This document shows, piece by piece, positions 57,544 through 64,000 of a stretch of DNA of 64,000 nucleotides. The DNA lies in contig CCRI01000003.1 in the NCBI GenBank assembly GCA_000985875.1, forward strand, positions 414,977 through 478,976. Direction: 5' to 3'. The translations under genes were made by a program, and so were the position numbers. The stretch comes from Neorhizobium galegae bv. officinalis. Lineage in GTDB: Bacteria; Pseudomonadota; Alphaproteobacteria; Rhizobiales; Rhizobiaceae. Every line of letters starts with the position of its first letter. Position 1 is the stretch's first letter. The notes beneath the pieces were generated by a model. The model was not told the origin of the DNA and did no database searches. It was given only the letters and a program-made list of their open reading frames with translations.

Positions 57544-60507
57544 ATGACCGATACCGCCGAAAAGCTCGACTATTCGAAGACCCTCTATCTGCCCGAAACC
57601 GATTTCCCGATGCGTGCAGGCCTGCCGCAGAAGGAGCCGGAACTGGTCGCCCGCTGGCAGCAGATGGACCTCTACAAAAAGCTGCGTAGCTCCGCCGCCG
57701 GCCGCGAAAAGTTCGTGCTGCATGACGGCCCGCCCTATGCCAACGGCAATATCCATATCGGCCACGCGCTGAACAAGATCCTGAAGGACGTCATCACCCG
57801 CTCGTTCCAGATGCGCGGTTATGACTCGAACTATGTTCCGGGCTGGGATTGCCACGGTCTTCCGATCGAATGGAAGATCGAGGAAAAATACCGCGAGAAG
57901 GGCAAGAACAAGGACGAGGTTCCGGTCAACGAATTCCGCCAGGAATGCCGCGAATTCGCCGCCGGCTGGATCAAGGTCCAGGCGGAAGAATTCAAGCGCC
58001 TCGGCATCGTCGGCGATTTTGAAAACCCGTACCTGACGATGAATTTTCACGCCGAGAGCCGCATCGCCGGCGAACTGCTGAAGATCGCATCGAGCGGCCA
58101 GCTTTATCGCGGATCGAAGCCGATCATGTGGTCGGTGGTTGAACGCACGGCGCTGGCTGAGGCCGAGGTCGAGTACCATGATTATGAGAGCGACACGATC
58201 TGGGTGAAGTTCCCGGTCGTGGAAGCCCAACTCGCCCAAAGCCCAGAACAAAGCTACGGCTCGATGAGCGCCGCTTTTGCTGATGCTGAGAAAATGCTCG
58301 CAGCTTTGGAGCAAGCTTTCGTCGTCATCTGGACGACCACTCCCTGGACGATCCCCGGCAATCGTGCGATCGCTTATTCGCCAAAGATCTCTTATGGACT
58401 TTACGAAGTCACAGACGCGGCAAATGATTTCGGTCCACGTCCAGGTGAAAAGCTGATTTTCGCTGACAAGCTGGCGGAAGAAAGCTTCGCCAAGGCAAAA
58501 CTCCAGTTCAGGCGGTTGGCCGACGTACCTGCAGGCGTCATGGCGGGCCTGACCTGTGTTCATCCGTTGAAGGGTCTCGGCGGCGGCTATGATTTCGCCG
58601 TCCCGCTCCTCGCCGGCGATCACGTCACCGATGATGCCGGTACGGGCTTCGTCCACACCGCCCCTTCCCACGGCCGCGAGGACTTCGAGGCCTGGACGCA
58701 TCACGCCCGTGAGCTGGAAGCGCGCGGCATCGAGACGAAGATCCCGTTCCCGGTCGATGACGCCGGTGCCTACACCGCCGACGCCCCCGGCTTCGAGGGC
58801 GCCCGCGTCATGGACGACAACGGTAAGAAGGGCGATGCCAACGACCGCGTCATCAAGGCGCTGATCGAGCGAAACGCGCTGTTTGCCCGCGGCCGCCTCA
58901 AGCATCAGTATCCGCATTCCTGGCGGTCGAAGAAGCCGATCATCTTCCGCAACACGCCGCAGTGGTTCGTCTACATGGACAAGACGCTGGCCGACGGCAC
59001 CACGCTGCGCTCGCGGGCGCTTAACGCCATCGACGACACACGTTTCGTGCCATCAGCCGGCCAGAACCGCCTGCGCGCCATGATCGAGCAGCGCCCGGAC
59101 TGGGTGCTGTCCCGTCAGCGCGCCTGGGGCGTGCCGATCTGCGTCTTCGTGGACGAAGAGGGCGAAATCCTTCAGGACGAAGCGGTCAACAAGCGCATCC
59201 TCGAAGCCTTCGATCTCGAAGGTGCCGATGCCTGGTTTGCCGAGGGTGCGCGCGAGCGCTTCCTCGGCTCCCGCGCCAATGAAGGCTGGACCCAGGTGAT
59301 GGACATCCTCGATGTCTGGTTCGACTCGGGCTCCACGCACACCTTCACGCTCGAAGACCGTCCCGACCTGAAATGGCCGGCCGACGTCTATCTCGAAGGC
59401 TCCGACCAGCATCGCGGCTGGTTCCATTCCTCGCTTCTGGAATCCGCCGCCACCCGCGGCCGGGCGCCCTATGACACGGTCGTCACCCATGGCTTCACCA
59501 TGGATGAGAAGGGCCAGAAGATGTCGAAGTCGCTCGGCAATGTCGTGGCCCCGCAGGACGTCATGAAGGATGCCGGCGCCGATATCCTCCGCCTCTGGGT
59601 GATGATGACCGACTATTGGGAAGACCAGCGCCTTGGCAAGACCATCATCCAGACCAATGTCGATGCGTACCGCAAGCTGCGCAACACGATCCGCTGGATG
59701 CTCGGCACGCTCGCCCATGACGAGGGCGAGGAGATCGCCTATGCCGATCTGCCGGAGCTCGAAAAGCTGATGCTGCACCGTCTCGCCGAGCTCGATAAGC
59801 TCGTGCGCGAGGGTTATGACGCCTTCGAGTTCAAGAAGATCGCCCGGGCGCTGATCGATTTCTCCAATATCGAGCTGTCGGCCTTCTATTTCGATATCCG
59901 CAAGGATGCGCTTTATTGCGACGCGCCGTCGTCGCTGCGCCGCCGTGCCGCTCTCGCCGTCATCCGCAAGATCTTCGAATGCACGGTGACCTGGCTTGCG
60001 CCCATGCTGCCGTTCACCACCGAGGAATCCTGGCTGTCGCGCAACCCGAACGCCGTGTCGGTGCATCTGGAGCAGTTCCCGACGGTTCCGGCCGAATGGA
60101 AAAATGAGGCTGTGGCCGAAAAGTGGGCCCAGATCCGTAAGGTGCGCTCGGTTGTCACAGGCGCGCTCGAAATCGAGCGCAAGGACAAGCGGATCGGCTC
60201 TTCGCTGGAGGCCGCTCCGGTCGTGTATGTCAACGATCCGGAGTTGATGAAGGCGCTGGAAGGTCAGGATTTCGAAGAGACCTGCATTACCTCGGGTATC
60301 GCGATTGTTGCGGGAGAGGCGCCGGAGAGCGCCTTCCGCCTGCCGGAAGTGCAGGGCGTCGCCGTCGATCCGAAACTCGCCGAAGGCACCAAATGTGCCC
60401 GCTCGTGGCGGGTGACGACCGATGTCGGCTCGGATGCGGCCTATCCGGACGTGTCGGCGCGTGACGCTGCCGCATTGCGCGAACTGGCCGCTCTCGGCCG
60501 GCTCTGA
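57544..60507 (+). CDS. ileS: Isoleucyl-tRNA synthetase
   Basis: 987 residues from ATG 57544; the frame open to 57307 is not supported. The HIGH motif is [12 protein letters not shown], the KMSKS motif [11 protein letters not shown], and the CP1 editing insertion lies at about residues 195-400. The anticodon-binding C-terminus has only one Cys where E. coli has a zinc site, so zinc is probably absent, as in other alphaproteobacteria. A segment of the editing domain, roughly 58220-58560, has codon use unlike its flanks (see findings). Confidence 0.96.
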   Translation: MTDTAEKLDYSKTLYLPETDFPMRAGLPQKEPELVARWQQMDLYKKLRSSAAGREKFVLHDGPPYANGNIHIGHALNKILKDVITRSFQMRGYDSNYVPGWDCHGLPIEWKIEEKYREKGKNKDEVPVNEFRQECREFAAGWIKVQAEEFKRLGIVGDFENPYLTMNFHAESRIAGELLKIASSGQLYRGSKPIMWSVVERTALAEAEVEYHDYESDTIWVKFPVVEAQLAQSPEQSYGSMSAAFADAEKMLAALEQAFVVIWTTTPWTIPGNRAIAYSPKISYGLYEVTDAANDFGPRPGEKLIFADKLAEESFAKAKLQFRRLADVPAGVMAGLTCVHPLKGLGGGYDFAVPLLAGDHVTDDAGTGFVHTAPSHGREDFEAWTHHARELEARGIETKIPFPVDDAGAYTADAPGFEGARVMDDNGKKGDANDRVIKALIERNALFARGRLKHQYPHSWRSKKPIIFRNTPQWFVYMDKTLADGTTLRSRALNAIDDTRFVPSAGQNRLRAMIEQRPDWVLSRQRAWGVPICVFVDEEGEILQDEAVNKRILEAFDLEGADAWFAEGARERFLGSRANEGWTQVMDILDVWFDSGSTHTFTLEDRPDLKWPADVYLEGSDQHRGWFHSSLLESAATRGRAPYDTVVTHGFTMDEKGQKMSKSLGNVVAPQDVMKDAGADILRLWVMMTDYWEDQRLGKTIIQTNVDAYRKLRNTIRWMLGTLAHDEGEEIAYADLPELEKLMLHRLAELDKLVREGYDAFEFKKIARALIDFSNIELSAFYFDIRKDALYCDAPSSLRRRAALAVIRKIFECTVTWLAPMLPFTTEESWLSRNPNAVSVHLEQFPTVPAEWKNEAVAEKWAQIRKVRSVVTGALEIERKDKRIGSSLEAAPVVYVNDPELMKALEGQDFEETCITSGIAIVAGEAPESAFRLPEVQGVAVDPKLAEGTKCARSWRVTTDVGSDAAYPDVSARDAAALRELAALGRL

Positions 60508-60519
60508 TGGTTGAAAGTC

Positions 60520-60590
60520 ACCGGATGATTGCGCTTTGAGCAATCATCCGGTAAAACCGCCTGAAATTGGCCGGATTTTCCGGCCATCAG
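60520..60590. terminator. Two tandem hairpins after ileS
   Basis: ACCGGATGATTGC (60520-60532) pairs perfectly with GCAATCATCCGGT (60540-60552); then CCTGA-aat-TGGCCGGA pairs with TCCGGCCA-TCAGG (60560-60590). No long T run, so termination or mRNA protection, separating ileS from the lipoprotein gene. Confidence 0.6.
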
Positions 60591-60641
60591 GCGTTTGAGT
60601 GTGTCTGAGGCGTCAGGACGGGCGCCGCTGGAAGGGTTTTG

Positions 60642-61271
60642 ATGAAAGCGACATATGCGTTTCGTGTCGGCATGGGCGTGGCCGGCGTCCTCGCCTCGAC
60701 ATTGACCCTTTCGGGCTGCATCGGCGGCCCGACCTACGGCACTGACAAGACGGCCATGGAGCAGCTGACAGATGACCTCGGTCAGTCCGTCTCGCTGGGC
60801 GGCAAGAGCGCCGAAGCGAAAGCTGGCCTGAAATACAACCCGCGTCCTTCGCTGGTTGTCGCCAAGGGTCAGGACCAGACGCTGCCGACACCCCAGCAAT
60901 CGCTGGCAAACCGCGAAAGCAACCCAAACTGGGTCGAATCTCCGGAAGAAACCCGCAAGCGTCTGCGTGACGAAGCGGCGGCTCACGAGAACGATCCCAA
61001 CTATCGCTCACCGCTGCTCGCGGGCAGCGGCCAGGCCGGTCAGATGACCGAAACGGAAAAGTGGGAAGCTTTCCGCAAGGCCAAGGAAAACGCCGAGACC
61101 GTCAGCGTTACCGGACGTCGTCGCTCGCTCGCCGAGCCGCCTGCGGAGTTCCGTTCGGCGGATGCGGCTGCCCTGTCGGATGTCGGCGAGCCCGAAAGCC
61201 AGAAGGAAAAGCGCCGCAAGGCGCAAGCCGCGGAAGCCAAGAAGGGCAGCGACTGGTGGAAGCTCTTCTAA
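60642..61271 (+). CDS. Lipoprotein of unknown function
   Basis: 209 residues from ATG 60642 (TTG 60639 also in frame). Signal peptide with a lipobox LTLSGC near residue 28, so the mature protein is lipidated at Cys. The rest is hydrophilic, Pro/Glu/Arg-rich and probably largely disordered, with a repeat-free low-complexity middle and a Lys-rich tail ending KGSDWWKLF. Genes of this type follow ileS in Rhizobiaceae. Converges on tadA, 7 nt apart. Confidence 0.85.
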   Translation: MKATYAFRVGMGVAGVLASTLTLSGCIGGPTYGTDKTAMEQLTDDLGQSVSLGGKSAEAKAGLKYNPRPSLVVAKGQDQTLPTPQQSLANRESNPNWVESPEETRKRLRDEAAAHENDPNYRSPLLAGSGQAGQMTETEKWEAFRKAKENAETVSVTGRRRSLAEPPAEFRSADAAALSDVGEPESQKEKRRKAQAAEAKKGSDWWKLF

Positions 61272-61278
61272 GCTTGGC

Positions 61279-61734
61279 TTAGATCTCTCTTTTCGATCTG
61301 AAAAAGCCGGTGAGCAGGATCGCGGCCTCGCTTTCGCCGAGGCCGGAATAGACTTCCGGCACATGATGGCAGGTCGGCTGGGCAAAGAAGCGCACGCCGT
61401 TGTCCACCGCTCCGCCCTTCGGATCCTCCGCGCCGTAATAGAGCCGCCGGATGCGGGCAAACGAGATTGCCGCCGCGCACATGGTGCAGGGTTCGAGCGT
61501 CACGTAAAGGTCGGCGCCTGGCAGCCGCTCCTGTCCAAGGGCGGCCGCGGCATCCCGGATGACGGCGATTTCGGCATGGGCGGTAACGTCGTTTTCGGCG
61601 CGGGTCCGGTTTCCGGAGCGGGCGACGATAGCGCCGTCGATGACCAGAACGGCGCCGATCGGAACCTCGCCGCGGGCCGCCGCATCTTTGGCTTCCGCAA
61701 GCGCTGCGTCCATGAACCCATCGGTGTTAGGCAT
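61279..61734 (-). CDS. tadA: tRNA-specific adenosine deaminase
   Basis: 151 residues. Zinc-dependent deaminase core: TAHAEIAVIRDAA (His-Ala-Glu) and LEPCTMCAAAIS (PCxxC). Converts A34 to inosine in tRNA-Arg(ACG). ATG 61734 used; ATG 61713 (MDAALAEAKDAAARG) also in frame. Essential in most bacteria; divergent from the pseudouridine synthase gene. Confidence 0.95.
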   Translation of the reverse strand: MPNTDGFMDAALAEAKDAAARGEVPIGAVLVIDGAIVARSGNRTRAENDVTAHAEIAVIRDAAAALGQERLPGADLYVTLEPCTMCAAAISFARIRRLYYGAEDPKGGAVDNGVRFFAQPTCHHVPEVYSGLGESEAAILLTGFFRSKREI

Positions 61735-61881
61735 TTCGGCGATTTCCTCTTAACCCGGATCGCGCGAACTGGTAGGAAGCATCCAACTGGACGCCCGGCT
61801 GCGGGCACGAATCCATCTCAGTCAACACGAACAAGAATGTCCGGATCGCTCCGTAGACATCACGCTTCAGGCAAACAACAA

Positions 61882-64000
61882 ATGAATTCCAAAGACAAGC
61901 CGAAGCGCGGCGAAGGCAAGACTTTCGTTCGCGAAACCAAACCGAGAGCCGCTCCGAAGGCCGGCGCTGGCGGCAAGGCGGGCTTTTCCGCCAAGGAGGG
62001 CCTCGCGCCCCGGAAGAGCTCCGCAGCCAAGAGTGGCGCTGAAAAGGCGGCAAAGCCTGTCCGCAAGCTGCCGCCGGCCCCGGAAACCATGGAGGCCGAG
62101 GGCAAGCCCGAGCGCATCTCCAAGATCCTCGCACGCGTCGGCGTCGCGTCGCGCCGCGATATCGAGCGGATGATCATGGAAGGCCGGGTCAGCCTGAACG
62201 GCAAGGTCCTCGATACCCCGGTCGTCAACGTGACGCTGGCCGACAAGATCGAAGTCGACGGCATGCCGATCCGCGGCATCGAGCGCACCCGCCTCTGGCT
62301 CTACCACAAGCCGGCCGGCCTGGTGACCACCAATTCCGATCCGGAAGGCCGTGCGACCGTCTTCGACAACCTGCCCGAAGGTCTGCCGCGGGTGCTCTCC
62401 ATCGGCCGCCTCGACATCAATACCGAAGGCCTGCTGCTGCTGACCAATGATGGCGGCCTGTCGCGCGTGCTGGAACTGCCGACCACCGGCTGGCTGCGCC
62501 GTTACCGCGTGCGCGCCCATGGCGAGATCAAGCAGGAGGAACTGGACAAGCTGAAGGAGGGCATCGCCGTCGAAGGCGTGCTCTACGGCTCCATCGACGC
62601 GACGCTCGACCGCACCCAGGGCAGCAACGTCTGGATCACCATGGGCCTTCGCGAAGGCAAGAACCGCGAGATCAAGAACGTGCTCGGCGCGCTCGGCCTC
62701 GAGGTCAACCGCCTGATCCGCATTTCCTACGGACCGTTCCAGCTCGGGGACCTGCCGGAAGGCGAGGTGGTGGAAGTGCGGGGCCGCATGCTGCGCGACC
62801 AGCTCGGGCCGCGCCTGATCGAGGAATCCAAGGCGAATTTCGACGCGCCGATCTATACCGAGACCGCCGCTGACGAGGACGAGAAACCCGTCCGCTCGGC
62901 TCGTGCCGAGAACTCGGAATGGGCGGCAAGACCGGAGCGGAGCGAACGCCCGCGCGCCGGCAAGCCGGAGGACCGTCGCGAAAAGGCGCCCGGCCGTTTG
63001 GATACCAAGCGCGACGACCGCAAGTTCGCCGACAAGCCCCGTGGCGCAAAGCCGTTCGCCAGTCGCGCTGAGGACGAGGACGACCGGCCGAAGAAGCGCC
63101 CGCCGATGGGCACCAGCCGTACAGCGAATGTCTGGATGGCGCCGGGTGCCCGCCCGACCACTGAAAACAAGAAGCGCAAATCCTCCGCCCGTGCCGAGGC
63201 CGAACAGCTTTTCAAGAAGCCCACGCCTCAGAACGACCGGCCGGTCATCGTCAATCGCGCCGAAGAGGACCGCGACTGGATCCGCGCCGACGGCCCCGAC
63301 AAACCGGAAAAGGGCGATTTCGGCCGCAAGAAATCCTTTGGCGATCGCCCGGATCGTGGCGACCGTCCCTTTGGCGACAAGCCCAGAGGTGACCGCAAGC
63401 CGCGCGAAGACGGCGACCGCCCCCGGACGAAATCCTTCTCCGGCGACGCTCGCTCGGAACGCCCGCGTGGCGAGCGTTCCTTCGGCGACAAACCCCGCGG
63501 CGACCGCCCGTTCGGCGACAAGCCGAGAGGCGACCGCCCGTTTGCTGACCGCAAGCCACGCGCCGATGGTGACCGCCCTGCACGCTCTTTCGGCGAAGGC
63601 CGTTCCGAGCGCCCGCGCGGCGAGCGTCCTTCCGGTGACCGTCCGCCCCGTGGAGACCGTCCGTTCGGCGACAAGCCGAGGGGCGAACGCTCTTTCGGTG
63701 ACAGGCCCAGAGGCGAACGTCCGTTCGGCGACCGCAAGCCGCGCGAGGATGGCGAGCGTCCCGCACGGTCCTTCTCCGCAGGCGAGGGCCGCTCCGAGCG
63801 TCCGCGCAGCGACCGGCCGTTCACGGACAGGCCTCCGCGTGGTGATCGTCCCGCAGGTGACCGCCCCGCCGGCGACAGGCCGCGCGGTGGAAAGCCTGGC
63901 GGCAAGCCCTTCGGCGCAAAGCCGGGCGGCGGCAAGAGCTTTGGCGGAAAGCCTTCCGGCGGCCGCGGGAAACCGGCGGGTGCCGGTGGCAAGCCCGGGG
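61882..64000 (+). CDS. RNA pseudouridine synthase (RluB/RsuA type) with a long repetitive tail (partial)
   Basis: Open to the end of the window: at least 706 residues and the stop is not seen. A basic N-terminal stretch (residues 1-75) leads to an S4 RNA-binding domain (ERISKILARVGVASRRDIER, about 77-125), then the synthase domain with LSIGRLDINTEGLLLLTNDG containing the catalytic Asp (about residue 178), and a KNREIKNVLGALG motif. From about residue 330 the protein is a repetitive tail of GDRPFGDKPRG and ERPRGERSFGD-like units rich in R, G, D and P. Target is probably 23S rRNA position 2605 (RluB) by family. Confidence 0.92.
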   Translation, partial: MNSKDKPKRGEGKTFVRETKPRAAPKAGAGGKAGFSAKEGLAPRKSSAAKSGAEKAAKPVRKLPPAPETMEAEGKPERISKILARVGVASRRDIERMIMEGRVSLNGKVLDTPVVNVTLADKIEVDGMPIRGIERTRLWLYHKPAGLVTTNSDPEGRATVFDNLPEGLPRVLSIGRLDINTEGLLLLTNDGGLSRVLELPTTGWLRRYRVRAHGEIKQEELDKLKEGIAVEGVLYGSIDATLDRTQGSNVWITMGLREGKNREIKNVLGALGLEVNRLIRISYGPFQLGDLPEGEVVEVRGRMLRDQLGPRLIEESKANFDAPIYTETAADEDEKPVRSARAENSEWAARPERSERPRAGKPEDRREKAPGRLDTKRDDRKFADKPRGAKPFASRAEDEDDRPKKRPPMGTSRTANVWMAPGARPTTENKKRKSSARAEAEQLFKKPTPQNDRPVIVNRAEEDRDWIRADGPDKPEKGDFGRKKSFGDRPDRGDRPFGDKPRGDRKPREDGDRPRTKSFSGDARSERPRGERSFGDKPRGDRPFGDKPRGDRPFADRKPRADGDRPARSFGEGRSERPRGERPSGDRPPRGDRPFGDKPRGERSFGDRPRGERPFGDRKPREDGERPARSFSAGEGRSERPRSDRPFTDRPPRGDRPAGDRPAGDRPRGGKPGGKPFGAKPGGGKSFGGKPSGGRGKPAGAGGKPG

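Noticed and set aside
63228..63992. Long reverse-strand frame giving repeated Pro/Gly/Arg-rich peptides
   Set aside because: It is the complement of the repetitive tail of the pseudouridine synthase.

Overview
The window reads as the chromosome of an alphaproteobacterium of the Rhizobiaceae (Rhizobium/Neorhizobium/Agrobacterium type). This rests on GC-rich coding with C/G-ending codons, the hisS-hisZ-hisG order with short-form HisG, the glcDEF order, rhizobial intergenic palindromes (two RIME-like elements and one abundant short palindrome), a DUF1127 gene beside a LysR regulator, and a CIRCE-controlled groESL operon. I had no database, so the genus stays open.

Positions 1 to about 14950 form an accessory island that stops at the 3' end of a tRNA-Gln(CUG) gene, a classic integration point. 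Its leftmost part is a tight leftward operon: a SNF2-family helicase, a coiled-coil protein ending in two GreA/GreB C-terminal-like domains, a type III Mod-like beta-class DNA methyltransferase, and the first 22 codons of what should be a Res-type helicase/nuclease. A single-chain GmrSD-like DUF262/DUF1524 protein diverges from it. Then come a serine recombinase, a two-gene unit (DUF3102 protein and an unknown) between near-identical 31-bp direct repeats, an ASCH/P-loop/GNAT trio and a two-helix membrane protein of unknown role. The helicase/GreA-like/Mod/Res operon is the best candidate for an undescribed anti-invader system.

From about 14950 to 64000 the content is mostly core. In order it holds: ppx-rlmE; an MFS exporter; a Tat-exported metallo-beta-lactamase-fold enzyme; guaB; MAPEG; a dienelactone hydrolase-like protein; a BrnT/BrnA toxin-antitoxin pair; LysR and DUF1127; a DUF937 protein; gshA; rsmE; a Pit phosphate transporter; a Nudix hydrolase; the glycolate oxidase locus glcC/glcDEF; an outer-membrane barrel beside two L,D-transpeptidases; tag; a HAD phosphatase; DUF305; a RelBE-like pair with a methyltransferase-like third gene; hisS-hisZ-hisG; GFA; DoxX; a Na+/H+ antiporter; an Otr(A)/TetM-like ribosomal protection protein; groESL; a HAD-IIA protein; ribF; a RES-type toxin with its antitoxin; ileS; a lipoprotein; tadA; and a pseudouridine synthase with a long repetitive tail that runs off the right end.

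Points of interest in the core part are a LuxR-type helix-turn-helix inserted inside a RES-domain toxin, the barrel with a mature Ala-Asp N-terminus next to two L,D-transpeptidases, patches of foreign-looking codon use inside hisS and ileS, and long basic or repetitive extensions on the Ppx-like and pseudouridine synthase proteins.
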